Shown: positions 35,385 through 45,640 of the stretch, piece by piece
Position numbering within the stretch: the stretch's first letter is position 1
Layout of the letters: every line of letters begins with the position of its first letter
Assembly: GCA_017469445.1 (NCBI GenBank)
Contig: JAFUGK010000007.1
Span: 47,058 to 111,057, forward strand
DNA from: Clostridia bacterium
GTDB taxonomy: Bacteria; Bacillota; Clostridia; TANB77; CAG-508
Direction: 5' to 3'
Length of the DNA stretch: 64,000 nt
The notes under the pieces: model-generated
What the model saw: the letters and a program-made list of their open reading frames with translations, nothing else
The model's database searches: none
Told to the model about the DNA's origin: nothing
Made by a program: the position numbers and the translations under genes

Positions 35385-36690
35385 ATGGAAAATAAAAAAA
35401 GAGTAGCTTTTTACACATTGCGGATGTAAAGTAAATCAATACGAAACAAATGCGATGATTCAAAAATTTAAAGAAGCAGGATACAAAATTGTTGAATTTG
35501 AAGAAATAGCAGATATATATATTATAAATACATGTACAGTTACAAATATTTCAGACAAAAAATCAAGACAAATACTAAGAAGGGCAAAACACTTAAATAA
35601 AGATGCTTTAGTTGTGGCTGTAGGATGCTATGTTCAAGTTGCTAAAGAAAATTTAGAGAAAATAGAGGAAATAGATTTAGCATTAGGAACAAGCGAAAAA
35701 AATGAAATTGTTAGTAATATAGAAAAATATATAGCAAATAACACTGAAAAATCAAGAGTTTCGGATGTTATGCATCAAAATAATTTCTTAGATTTTGGGG
35801 CAGTTACATATACAGAAAAAACAAGGGCTGTCATAAAAGTTCAAGACGGATGTGATAGATTTTGTTCATATTGTATAATACCATATGCTAGAGGGAGAGT
35901 AAGAAGTAGAAAAATTGAAAGTATTATACAAGAGATAGAACAAATTGTGCAAAAAGGGATAAAAGAGGTAGTTATAACAGGAATACATATTGCGTCATAT
36001 GGAAAAGACTTTAAAGATGGTACATCACTTATAAATTTGTTAGAAGAGATAAATAAAATAGAAGGACTAAAAAGAATAAGATTGGGTTCAATTGAACCAA
36101 CATTAATAACAGATGAATTTATAAAAAGATTAACTAAATTAGACAAAATTTGTAATCATTTTCATTTATCTTTGCAAAGTGGATGTGATGAAACACTTAA
36201 AAGAATGAGTAGAAGGTATACAACACAGGAATTTGAAGGATGTGTAAATATATTAAGAAAAGCATATACAGATGTAGCATTAACAACAGATGTTATAGTA
36301 GGCTTTCCAGGGGAAACAGAAAAGGAATTTAATACAACATATGAATTCTTAAATAAAATAAAATTCTATCAAATGCATGTGTTTAAGTATTCTCCAAGAA
36401 TGGGAACCAAAGCTGCAGTAATGGGAAACCAAGTTCCTGGAGAAGAAAAAGAAAAAAGAAGTAAGATGTTATTAGAACTATCTAGCAAAAATGAGGAAGA
36501 GTATAAAGAAAAATTTATAGGAAAAACTGTTGAAGTACTATTTGAAGAAAAAGAAAATAACAAATTAGTTGGTCACACTAGTAATTATTTAAAAGTTGGA
36601 GTAGATTTTAAAGAAAATTTAGAAAATGAAATTAAGCAAGTTTTAATTAAAGATTTAGATGAAGAAATGCTTTTAGGTGAGATTAATTGA
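35385..36690 (+). CDS. mtaB: MtaB tRNA-t6A37 methylthiotransferase, needs +1 frameshift at 35421
   Basis: The ATG at 35385 follows TTGAGGTA. Frame 0 is MENKKRVAFYTL then CGG, ATG and stop. Skipping C35421 gives TLGCKVNQYET, the universal start of this family, and a 434-residue protein of normal size. It has the N-terminal UPF0004 domain with its first cluster Cys just after the frameshift and INTCTVT (second Cys), the radical-SAM motif CDRFCSYCIIPYARG (about 145-159) and a C-terminal TRAM domain. MtaB adds methylthio to N6-threonylcarbamoyl-A37. An internal start at 35455 would lose the first cluster ligand and so be inactive. The essential glycine sits exactly at CGG-A. Confidence 0.88.
35421..35424 (+). 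other. Putative +1 recoding site CGG-A (mtaB)
   Basis: Codon 13 is CGG followed by A, with TTG in the P site. Skipping C35421 reads GGA, the Gly of TLGCKVNQ. In frame 0 a stop follows one codon later. Confidence 0.75.
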
Positions 36691-36743
36691 AATTGTCATA
36701 GGGACGAGGAAATTGCCCAATTTCCCGTCCCTATGACAATTTC
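36689..36743. repeat. GGGACG palindrome overlapping the mtaB stop
   Basis: Arms 36689-36715 and 36718-36743, 26 bp with one bulged A. The outer AAATTGTCATAGGGACG is the family flank. No T-run. May act as terminator. Confidence 0.75.
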
Positions 36744-36810
36744 AGAAATATGAATATTTAATAAAAAAATTGGAATAATAAAAATAGTAGTGAAAATGAA
36801 TTTGCACATA

Positions 36811-36895
36811 AAATCCGCCCAATCTTAGCCGGTGTTGGATCTTTTCTTTCTCCAAGTATTCGAAAGAAAAATGCAACACCTACGTTGGGCTACTT
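36811..36895 (+). repeat. 85-nt structured hairpin repeat, copy 3
   Basis: Stems changed in pairs relative to copy 1: GCCCAA/TTGGGC and GGTGTTG/CAACACC, with the same inner stem and loop. It fills most of the 364-nt spacer 36691-37054 together with the palindrome before it and a promoter after it. Confidence 0.85.
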
Positions 36896-36983
36896 AAGTA
36901 GTAAATGTAAATATCTAGAACAATATTACAAGAATATTACAAATTTGTAACAAAAAAATAATAATATAATTTGCAAAAAATAC

Positions 36984-37012
36984 TTGCCAAATTATAACAG
37001 ATGTAGTATAAA
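36984..37012 (+). promoter_or_regulatory. Sigma-A promoter of the small repeat protein
   Basis: TTGCCA (36984-36989), 17-nt spacer, TATAAA (37007-37012), 42 nt before the ATG. Confidence 0.68.
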
Positions 37013-37054
37013 TATATTAAATTAAAAAATAAAAACACTGAGGAGGAAAAATAA

Positions 37055-37270
37055 ATGCAAGAATATCAAATACCTGTTCAAGAAAATAATGGAGGAGAAT
37101 TAGCTGAGGTTAGTGTATGGTCTAGAATAAAATCATTTTTATTCCAAGAAATAAAAGTTGAATTAACACCAGCACAACAAGGATTTGAAGATAAATTAAA
37201 TAATGTATTAGGACAAGAAGTTACATTCAAATCTTTCAAAGATTTCTTATTTCAAGAGATTAAATTTTAG
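37055..37270 (+). CDS. Small cytoplasmic protein with two FLFQEIK motifs, unknown
   Basis: AGGAGGAAAAATAA precedes the ATG, so translation should be strong. The 71-residue protein has no signal or membrane segment. It holds two copies of a SFLFQEIK-type motif (about 27-34 and 63-70; the second, KDFLFQEIKF, ends the protein) on either side of a helical ELTPAQQGFEDKLNNVLGQEV stretch. It has its own promoter and terminator, so it is a free-standing, probably well-expressed gene. I do not recognise the family. The twin hydrophobic motif suggests self-assembly or binding of a repeated partner. Confidence 0.65.
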   Translation: MQEYQIPVQENNGGELAEVSVWSRIKSFLFQEIKVELTPAQQGFEDKLNNVLGQEVTFKSFKDFLFQEIKF

Positions 37271-37386
37271 TAGACTGTAGTAATTTGCAAATACATAAAT
37301 ATTTAGCTAACAATTTGTTGCAAATTGGTAGGTGTATTTAATTTGCCTTATTGTAATCGAATATTTAGTAGGAAAATCCTACAAAA

Positions 37387-37424
37387 GAAAAAAGAATTAC
37401 TACATATATAGTATTCTTTTTTTA
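37387..37424 (+). terminator. Terminator after the small repeat protein
   Basis: AAAGAATTACT pairs with AGTATTCTTT (one bulge), followed by a T-run. The spacer between 37271 and 37386 shows nothing else. Confidence 0.6.
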
Positions 37425-37427
37425 ATT

Positions 37428-37446
37428 TGATACAAAAAGTATCAAT
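37428..37446. promoter_or_regulatory. Possible operator ahead of gap
   Basis: Inverted repeat TTGATAC - AAAAA - GTATCAA, 60 nt upstream of the gap start. It could bind a glycolytic repressor such as CggR, but no regulator gene is in the window. Confidence 0.35.
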
Positions 37447-37504
37447 AGCCCAAAATTATAAAATAAGTAGTGGCAAGCAATGCTTGCCCAGAATGGAGGA
37501 AATT

Positions 37505-38521
37505 ATGTCAGTAAAAGTGGCAATTAATGGGTTTGGACGCATAGGACGACTTGCGTTTAGACAAATGTTTGGAGCAGAAGGATATGAAATCGTTGCAATA
37601 AACGATTTAACAAGTCCTGAAATGTTAGCTCATTTATTAAAATATGATTCAGCACAAAAGGTTTATGAAAAGTCAAACACAATATCTGCAGGAGAAGATT
37701 CAATTACAGTAGATGGAAAAACAATAAAAATATATGCAGAAAAAGATGCTAAAGACTTACCATGGGGAGAAATAGGTGTAGATGTTGTACTAGAATGTAC
37801 AGGATTCTATACATCTAAAGAAAAAGCACAAGCACATATAGATGCAGGAGCTAAAAAAGTTGTAATATCAGCTCCAGCAGGAAATGATTTACCAACAATA
37901 GTTTATGGAGTTAATGAAGGAATATTAACAAGCGAGGATAAAATAATTTCAGCAGCATCATGCACAACAAACTGTTTAGCACCAATGGCAAAAGCATTAA
38001 ATGATTATGCTCCTATTCAATCTGGTATAATGACAACAGTTCATGCATATACAGGAGATCAAATGCTTTTAGATGGACCACACAGAAAAGGAGACTTAAG
38101 AAGAGCAAGAGCAGCTGCTATAAATATAGTACCAAATTCTACAGGTGCTGCAAAAGCAATTGGATTAGTTATTCCAGAATTACAAGGTAAATTAATTGGA
38201 TCTGCACAAAGAGTTCCTGTACCAACAGGTTCTACAACAATATTAGTTGCTGTAGTAAAAGGAGAAAATGTAACAGAAGAAGCAATAAACGAAGTTATGA
38301 GAAATGCTTCTAGCGAATCTTATGGATATACAGAAGAATATATAGTTTCTTCTGATGTTATAGGAATGAGATATGGATCATTATTTGATGCTACTCAAAC
38401 AATGGTAACAAAAATAGAAGATGGACTATATCAAGTACAAGTTGTAGCTTGGTATGATAATGAAAATTCATATACAAGCCAAATGGTAAGAACAATAAAA
38501 TATTTTGCTGAATTAGGATAA
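37505..38521 (+). CDS. gap: Glyceraldehyde-3-phosphate dehydrogenase, type I
   Basis: The ATG at 37505 follows TGGAGGAAATT. The 338-residue protein has the NAD-binding start [20 protein letters not shown], the catalytic Cys in [12 protein letters not shown] (about residue 154), the His in VHAYTGDQ and the C-terminal WYDNE. This enzyme oxidises glyceraldehyde-3-phosphate in glycolysis. It opens the cluster gap-pgk-tpi-gpmI-eno. CGC and CGA are both used for Arg in its start region (GRIGR), showing that other CGN codons are read normally. Confidence 0.97.
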   Translation: MSVKVAINGFGRIGRLAFRQMFGAEGYEIVAINDLTSPEMLAHLLKYDSAQKVYEKSNTISAGEDSITVDGKTIKIYAEKDAKDLPWGEIGVDVVLECTGFYTSKEKAQAHIDAGAKKVVISAPAGNDLPTIVYGVNEGILTSEDKIISAASCTTNCLAPMAKALNDYAPIQSGIMTTVHAYTGDQMLLDGPHRKGDLRRARAAAINIVPNSTGAAKAIGLVIPELQGKLIGSAQRVPVPTGSTTILVAVVKGENVTEEAINEVMRNASSESYGYTEEYIVSSDVIGMRYGSLFDATQTMVTKIEDGLYQVQVVAWYDNENSYTSQMVRTIKYFAELG

Positions 38522-38531
38522 TAATTGTCAT

Positions 38532-38572
38532 AGGGCGGAATATTTGGCAAACATTCCCAAATATTCCGCCCT
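38532..38572. repeat. GGGCGG palindrome between gap and pgk
   Basis: Sixteen-bp perfect arms (38532-38547 and 38557-38572), preceded by ATTGTCAT, the flank of the GGGGAC family. It may terminate gap transcripts. Confidence 0.72.
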
Positions 38573-38597
38573 TAAAACTATTAAATAATGAAAAAAC

Positions 38598-38726
38598 TTT
38601 GAAATATGACATCACTAGCTTATAAGGAGAGGGGACATATCTTATCCTTACAGAAATGACGGGAGGAAAAGATGTGTCCCATTACATTATATAAAAAAGG
38701 ATTTAAAAGAAAAAAAGGAGATAATC
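38598..38726 (+). repeat. Leader-like repeat upstream of pgk
   Basis: TTTGAAATATGACATCACT, then GGGACATATCTT (38632-38643) pairs with AAGATGTGTCCC (38669-38680). Same design as at 8290 and 12424. Confidence 0.65.
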
Positions 38727-39908
38727 ATGAATAAAAAAACTGTAGAAGACATAAATGTTGAAGGAAAAAGGGTATTAGTAAGATGCGATTTTAATGTGCC
38801 ACAAGATGAAAATGGAAATATTACAGATAATAGAAGAATAGTATCTGCTTTGCCTACAATAAAATATTTGTTGGATAAAAATGCAAAGGTAATATTATGC
38901 TCACATCTAGGAAGACCAAAGGGAGAATTTAACGAGAAATATTCGTTAAAGCCAGTTGCAGACGAACTTAGCAAATTATTAGGAAAAGAAGTAAAACTTG
39001 CAAAAGATGTAATTGGAGAAGATGCAAAAAGATTAGTAAGTGAATTAAATAATGGCGAGGCGATTCTTTTAGAAAATGTAAGATTTCATAAAGAAGAAGA
39101 AGAAAATAATCCAGAATTTGCAAAAGAATTAGCAAGTTTTGCAGAAATATTTGTAAATGATGCATTTGGAACAGCACATAGGGCACATGCATCAACTGCA
39201 GGTGTTGCAGACTATTTACCAGCAGTATCAGGATTTTTAATAAAAAAAGAATTAGATTTTATGGGAAATGCATTAGAAAATCCAGCAAGACCATTTGTTG
39301 CAATATTGGGAGGAGCAAAAGTATCTGACAAAATAGGTGTAATAGAGAATTTGCTAGAAAAAGTAGATACACTAATTATAGGTGGAGCTATGGCATATAC
39401 ATTTTTAAAAGCAGAAGGAAAGCAAATAGGAAATTCACTTTGTGAAGAAGATAAATTAGATTTGGCAAGAGAATTATTGCAAAAAGCTAATAGTAAAAAT
39501 GTAAAACTAATGTTACCTGAAGATAATGTGGAGGCATTATCGCCAGATGCAGTAGAAAGTGTAAAAGTATGTGATGAAGTAGAAGAAGGATATATGGGAT
39601 TTGACATAGGACCTAAAACAATTGAAAGTTATGAAAAAGAATTAGATATTGCAAAAACAGTAGTATGGAACGGACCAGTGGGAATGTTTGAAAAGCAAGA
39701 ATTTGCAAATGGAACAATGAGCATAGCAAAGAAACTTGCAAGCATAGATGCTATAACAATAGTTGGTGGAGGAGATTCGGCAGCTGCAATAGAAAAAGCA
39801 GGACTTGCAGATAAAATTTCACATGTTTCAACAGGTGGAGGCGCATCATTAGAATTTCTTGAAGGAAAGGTACTTCCAGGAATTGACTGCTTACAAGAGG
39901 TTGAATAA
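38727..39908 (+). CDS. pgk: Phosphoglycerate kinase
   Basis: AAAGGAGATAATC precedes the ATG. The 393-residue protein has the N-domain substrate site [27 protein letters not shown] and the C-domain nucleotide loops [12 protein letters not shown] and [14 protein letters not shown]. Standard cytoplasmic glycolytic enzyme making ATP from 1,3-bisphosphoglycerate. It is the second gene of the glycolysis cluster but is separated from gap by a palindrome and a repeat leader, so it may have separate control. Confidence 0.97.
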   Translation: MNKKTVEDINVEGKRVLVRCDFNVPQDENGNITDNRRIVSALPTIKYLLDKNAKVILCSHLGRPKGEFNEKYSLKPVADELSKLLGKEVKLAKDVIGEDAKRLVSELNNGEAILLENVRFHKEEEENNPEFAKELASFAEIFVNDAFGTAHRAHASTAGVADYLPAVSGFLIKKELDFMGNALENPARPFVAILGGAKVSDKIGVIENLLEKVDTLIIGGAMAYTFLKAEGKQIGNSLCEEDKLDLARELLQKANSKNVKLMLPEDNVEALSPDAVESVKVCDEVEEGYMGFDIGPKTIESYEKELDIAKTVVWNGPVGMFEKQEFANGTMSIAKKLASIDAITIVGGGDSAAAIEKAGLADKISHVSTGGGASLEFLEGKVLPGIDCLQEVE

Positions 39909-39936
39909 TAATTGCTTTTAAATTTAAACAAAAAAA

Positions 39937-40116
39937 TTTGCTTTTCACTATATTATAAAATTAATTTTTCTTTAAAAGCACTCCATAGCAGGGCAATAGC
40001 TGGCCAGACGAGGACCCTACCGAAGAAGAAAGTTCAAAGTCTGGCAGCGCTTCGAGGGCCTTCGGGAACTGTCGGCTTTGTAAATCAAAATTAATTTTAT
40101 AATATAGTGAAGCAAA
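39937..40116. mobile_element. MITE-like element with about 30-nt inverted ends and GC-rich core
   Basis: The left end 39937-39968 and right end 40087-40116 are inverted copies differing by a 2-nt gap. The core (about 39990-40080) is much richer in G and C than anything around it and contains CCTTCGGG and GCCAGAC/GTCTGGC stems. No coding capacity. A lone copy of the end sequence lies at 44583. Together with the hairpin repeat at 40139 it fills the 355-nt spacer between pgk and tpi. Confidence 0.6.
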
Positions 40117-40138
40117 TATATTAAGAAAAATTTTGTGC

Positions 40139-40226
40139 AAAAGTAGCCAAACGTAGGCATTGCATTTTTCTTTCGAATACTTGGAGAAAGAAAACATCCA
40201 ATGCCGGCTAAGATTTGGCGGATTTT
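40139..40226 (-). repeat. 85-nt structured hairpin repeat, copy 4 (reverse)
   Basis: Same sequence class as copy 1 but on the minus strand, 22 nt from the MITE-like element. Confidence 0.84.
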
Positions 40227-40263
40227 ATAGCACTAATATAACTTACAAGAAAAGGAGATTGTT

Positions 40264-41010
40264 ATGAGAAAAAAAGTAATAGCAGGAAATTGGAAAATGA
40301 ATAAATTGCCTAATGAAGCAATAAGCTTTATAGAACAACTAGAGCCACTAGTAAAAGACTGTGAAAACGAAGTAGTATTATGCGTTCCATATATAGATTT
40401 ATTCTATAGTTTACTATATGCACAAAAAACAAATATAAAAATAGGCGCACAAAATATGCACTGGGAAGAAAATGGTGCATATACAGGAGAAGTATCTGCA
40501 GAAATGTTAAAAGCAATAGGAGTAGAATATGTTATAATTGGACATTCTGAGAGAAGAGCATATTTTGCTGAAACAGATGAAACAGTAAATAAAAAAGTAA
40601 AAAAAGCACATTTAGTAGGATTAAACCCAATAGTTTGTGTTGGAGAAACATTAGAACAAAGAGAACAAGGAAAGACAATAGAAATAATTACAAATCAAAC
40701 TTCAAAAGCTTTAGAAGGATTAACAGAAGAACAAGTTGCATCTACAATAATTGCATATGAACCAATATGGGCTATAGGTACAGGAAAAACAGCAACTGCA
40801 GAAGATGCAAATTCTGCAATACATGAAATAAGAAATGAAATTTCAAAAAAATATGGACAAAACATAGCAGAAAGAGTTATAATTCAGTATGGCGGAAGTG
40901 TGAAATCAACAAATTCACAAGAACTATTTTCTATGCCAGACATAGATGGTGGATTAGTTGGTGGAGCAAGCCTAAATGCAGAAGAATTTAGCAAAATAGC
41001 TAATTCATAA
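40264..41010 (+). CDS. tpiA: Triose-phosphate isomerase
   Basis: AAAGGAGATTGTT precedes the ATG. The 248-residue protein has the substrate Lys in GNWKMNK, catalytic His in IIGHSERR (about residue 95), catalytic Glu in AYEPIWAIGTGKTA (about 165) and the phosphate loop GGSVKS. It interconverts dihydroxyacetone phosphate and glyceraldehyde-3-phosphate. Third glycolytic gene, 14 nt before gpmI. Confidence 0.97.
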   Translation: MRKKVIAGNWKMNKLPNEAISFIEQLEPLVKDCENEVVLCVPYIDLFYSLLYAQKTNIKIGAQNMHWEENGAYTGEVSAEMLKAIGVEYVIIGHSERRAYFAETDETVNKKVKKAHLVGLNPIVCVGETLEQREQGKTIEIITNQTSKALEGLTEEQVASTIIAYEPIWAIGTGKTATAEDANSAIHEIRNEISKKYGQNIAERVIIQYGGSVKSTNSQELFSMPDIDGGLVGGASLNAEEFSKIANS

Positions 41011-41024
41011 TAGAAAGGACATTT

Positions 41025-42557
41025 ATGAGTAAAAAAATAACAATGCTTATGATTTTGGACGGATTTGGAATAAATGAAAATGAAAAAGCAAATGCTGTTA
41101 AAATAGCACAAATGCCAAATTTAGAAAAAATACTAAAGCAAAATCCAAATACTACATTAAAAACAAGTGGGTTAGATGTTGGGCTTCCAGAAGGGCAAAT
41201 GGGAAATTCTGAAGTTGGGCACACAAATATAGGAGCTGGAAGAGTTATATATCAAGATTTAACAAGAATAACAAAATCAATAGAAGAGGGCGATTTTTTT
41301 GCAGTTCCTGAATTTACAGAAGCAATAGAAAATTGCAAAAAGAACAAAACAAAACTGCATATAATGGGATTATTATCAGATGGTGGTGTACATAGCCATA
41401 CAAGACATTTATATGCACTTTTAGAACTTGCCAAAAGAAAAGATTTTGAAGATGTTTATATACATTGCTTTTTAGATGGAAGAGATACTCCACCTGCATC
41501 AGCTGAAGGATATATTATAGAATTAGAAAACAAGATTAAAGAAAAAGGCGTTGGAAAAATTGCAAGTATATGTGGAAGATTTTATGCTATGGATAGAGAC
41601 AAAAGGTATGAAAGAATACAAATAGCATATAATGCATTAGTTAAAGGAGAAGGTGAAAAAAGCAATTCTGCAATAAAAGCAATAGAGGATGAATACCAAA
41701 AAGGTGTATTTGACGAATTTGTTAAACCAGTATTGATAACTAATAGTGAAAATGATGTGACAACAATAGGAAAAAAAGATTCAGTAATTTTCTTTAATTA
41801 TAGAGCAGATAGGGCAAGAGAATTAACCAGAGCTTTAGTGGATAGGAATTTTGATGGATTTGAAACAAAAAAATTAAATTTATATTATGTATGTTTTACA
41901 GAGTATGATGCAAGTATGCCTAATGTGCATGTAGCATACAAGCCAGAAATAATAAGAAATACATTTGGAGAATATATAAGTGAAAAAGGTCTTTCACAGC
42001 TTAGAATAGCAGAAACAGAAAAATATGCACATGTAACCTTCTTTATAAATGCAGGAAGAGAAGAACCATATGAAAATGAAGATAGAATATTAATTCCATC
42101 TCCAAAGGTAGAAACATATGATTTAAAACCTGAAATGAGTGCTATAGAAGTTACTGAAAAAGTAATTGAAGCTATTAAATCAGAAAAATATGATACAATA
42201 ATACTAAACTATGCAAATCCAGACATGGTAGGGCATACTGGAAACCTGGAAGCAACAGTACAAGCTTTAGAAATTATAGATAATTGTGTAGGAAAAGTTG
42301 CAGAAGAAATAGAAAATAAAAATGGATATTTAATAATAACTGCAGACCATGGAAATGCGGAACAAATGGTGGACTATAAAACAGGAGAACCACATACAGC
42401 ACATACTACAAATGATGTACCAATTGTTGTAATGGGAAAAGAAAATATAAAACTAAATCCGGGTAGGTTATGTGATATAGCTCCAACGATGTTAGAACTT
42501 ATGAAATTAGAAAAGCCAAAAGAAATGACAGGAGTAAGCTTAATAGAAAAGGTGTGA
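41025..42557 (+). CDS. gpmI: Cofactor-independent phosphoglycerate mutase
   Basis: GAAAGGACATTT precedes the ATG. The 510-residue protein carries the alkaline-phosphatase-fold metal sites: LDGFGI (Asp), the nucleophile Ser in GNSEVGHTNIGAGR (about residue 62), HSHTRH, DGRDTPP, NYANPDMVGHTG and ADHGNAEQM. It is the Mn-dependent enzyme typical of spore formers, whose pH-sensitive activity helps preserve 3-phosphoglycerate in spores. Full length. Confidence 0.97.
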   Translation: MSKKITMLMILDGFGINENEKANAVKIAQMPNLEKILKQNPNTTLKTSGLDVGLPEGQMGNSEVGHTNIGAGRVIYQDLTRITKSIEEGDFFAVPEFTEAIENCKKNKTKLHIMGLLSDGGVHSHTRHLYALLELAKRKDFEDVYIHCFLDGRDTPPASAEGYIIELENKIKEKGVGKIASICGRFYAMDRDKRYERIQIAYNALVKGEGEKSNSAIKAIEDEYQKGVFDEFVKPVLITNSENDVTTIGKKDSVIFFNYRADRARELTRALVDRNFDGFETKKLNLYYVCFTEYDASMPNVHVAYKPEIIRNTFGEYISEKGLSQLRIAETEKYAHVTFFINAGREEPYENEDRILIPSPKVETYDLKPEMSAIEVTEKVIEAIKSEKYDTIILNYANPDMVGHTGNLEATVQALEIIDNCVGKVAEEIENKNGYLIITADHGNAEQMVDYKTGEPHTAHTTNDVPIVVMGKENIKLNPGRLCDIAPTMLELMKLEKPKEMTGVSLIEKV

Positions 42558-42564
42558 TAAAGTT

Positions 42565-44572
<2,008 letters not shown>

Positions 44573-44582
44573 AAATATAAAA

Positions 44583-44610
44583 AGCTTCACTATATTATAT
44601 AATTAATTTT
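44583..44610 (+). repeat. Solo end sequence of the MITE-like element
   Basis: CTTCACTATATTATAT and AATTAATTTT match the left end of the element at 39937. No partner end is found nearby. Confidence 0.55.
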
Positions 44611-44625
44611 GAAATTTAGCATAGA

Positions 44626-44708
44626 AGTCCGCCCAATCTTAGTCGGCGTTGGATATTTTCTTTCTCCAAGCATTCGAAAGAAAAATGCAACGCCTACGTT
44701 GGGCTACT
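44626..44708 (+). repeat. 85-nt structured hairpin repeat, copy 5
   Basis: Stems GCCCAA/TTGGGC and GGCGTTG/CAACGCC: the middle stem again differs from copies 1 and 3 by paired changes. It ends 24 nt before tRNA-Gln. Confidence 0.85.
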
Positions 44709-44732
44709 ATAACTATTCACTATTAATTACAT

Positions 44733-44808
44733 TGGGGTATAGCCAAGCGGTAAGGCACCTGACTCTGACTCAGGCATTTCCTAGGTTCGAATCCTAGTAC
44801 CCCAGCCA
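44733..44808 (+). tRNA. tRNA-Gln (anticodon CTG)
   Basis: Seventy-six nt with encoded CCA. Acceptor TGGGGTA/TACCCCA, anticodon stem CCTGA/TCAGG around loop CTCTGAC (anticodon CTG, reading CAG), T arm CTAGG-TTCGAAT-CCTAG. A CTG anticodon reads only CAG, so a second Gln tRNA (TTG) must lie elsewhere in the genome. Confidence 0.96.
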
Positions 44809-44815
44809 ATTTAAG

Positions 44816-44842
44816 AAGACCAGCTTAGCTGGTCTTTATTAA
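44816..44842. terminator. Bidirectional terminator between tRNA-Gln and the toxin gene
   Basis: AAGACCAGCT/AGCTGGTCTT stem with a short A/T-rich tail. A related stem lies at 45470 on the other side of the toxin-antitoxin pair. Confidence 0.65.
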
Positions 44843-45109
44843 TTATATATTTTCATAATGAGTCCACATTCTTAAAATCTTTATTGTTTTTTCTTTTTCT
44901 AAAACTTGGTAAACTAATCTATGTTGAAAATTTATTCTTCTAGAATAAGCTCCAGTTAAATCGCCAATTAATTTTTCATAGGGTGGAGGATTTTGAAATG
45001 GATTTTCTTTAATTATATCAATTAATTTTTTTGCTTTGTTTTCTAAATTACTTGCTTTGATTTTTTCTAAATCTTTTAAAGCTTGTTTTCTATATACAAT
45101 TCTATACAT
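44843..45109 (-). CDS. YoeB/RelE-family mRNA interferase toxin
   Basis: The ATG (45109, minus) overlaps the antitoxin stop as TAATG, a classic coupling. The 88-residue protein has the YoeB/Txe pattern: YRKQALKDLEKIK at the start, FQNPPPYEKL in the middle, and GAYSRRINFQHRLVYQV with the Arg and His expected in the active site, ending in WTHYENI (Tyr-like terminal residues). Such toxins cleave mRNA at the ribosomal A site. The partner is the Phd/YefM-type gene upstream. Everything needed for activity seems present. Confidence 0.9.
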   Translation of the reverse strand: MYRIVYRKQALKDLEKIKASNLENKAKKLIDIIKENPFQNPPPYEKLIGDLTGAYSRRINFQHRLVYQVLEKEKTIKILRMWTHYENI

Positions 45110-45357
45110 TACCAATCTACCTCATTTTCATCTATACAATCTTCAATATCTTCTTTTAATCCTTTTTTAATATCTTCTTTTAGTTCTGGTATAGATGATA
45201 TATATAAGGTTTCAACTAAACTGTTATAGTCTTCTTCTGACATAATAACTGCATTTCCTTTTTTGGTTGATACATTAATTGTTTCATTATATTCTACTGC
45301 ATTTTCTAATAATTTATATATGTTTTTTCTAAAATTTGTTATATTTGTATTGGTCAT
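45109..45357 (-). CDS. YefM/Phd-family antitoxin
   Basis: The ATG (45357, minus) is preferred over the GTG at 45366 because of AGAGG spacing. The 82-residue protein has the YefM/Phd N-terminal DNA-binding part (NITNFRKNIYKLLENAVEYNETINVSTKKGNAVIMSEEDYNSL) and an acidic C-terminal tail (ELKEDIKKGLKEDIEDCIDENEVDW) that would wrap around the toxin. It should bind the palindrome in its own promoter. Cotranscribed with the toxin gene. Confidence 0.88.
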   Translation of the reverse strand: MTNTNITNFRKNIYKLLENAVEYNETINVSTKKGNAVIMSEEDYNSLVETLYISSIPELKEDIKKGLKEDIEDCIDENEVDW

Positions 45358-45377
45358 CTTTTTCACCTCTTATACTC

Positions 45378-45406
45378 ATTATAGCATACGCTATAACGTA
45401 CGTCAA
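45378..45406 (-). promoter_or_regulatory. Toxin-antitoxin promoter with overlapping operator
   Basis: On the minus strand TTGACG (45406-45401), 17-nt spacer, TATAAT (45383-45378). The palindrome TATAGC-ATAC-GCTATA (45380-45395) overlaps the -10 and spacer, suiting autorepression. Confidence 0.75.
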
Positions 45407-45469
45407 TATTATTATATTATTTTTTGTAAAATATAGTGATTTTATTCATCCTTTTTTTCGTGTAGAAAA

Positions 45470-45492
45470 ACAGACCAGCTTTTCTGGTCTGT
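45470..45492. repeat. Hairpin upstream of the toxin-antitoxin pair
   Basis: ACAGACCAG/CTGGTCTGT stem, similar to the one at 44816. The rest of the spacer 45407-45640 shows no gene. Confidence 0.5.
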
Positions 45493-45640
45493 TATGTATT
45501 TCTAAACTATTCTTTTTTCTTTCCGCTGTCCATTGCTAAAAATTATCATTGAAGTCTTATTAAAACTACTTGAAGCATCTTAAATCTTATGCTAAACTAT
45601 AGAAAATGAATTAATTTTACAAAAGATATGGGGGATTTTT

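Noticed and set aside
35455..36690. MtaB translated from the internal ATG at 35455
   Set aside because: This would remove TLGCKVNQYET with the first Fe-S cysteine, and there is no ribosome site before it.
39961..40197. A 78-residue minus-strand frame within the MITE-like element and hairpin repeat
   Set aside because: It runs across two different repeat elements, has no ribosome site and resembles no protein.
45109..45366. Longer starts for the toxin (TTG 45115) and antitoxin (GTG 45366)
   Set aside because: The TAATG overlap and the spacing of the AGAGG site favour ATG at 45109 and 45357.
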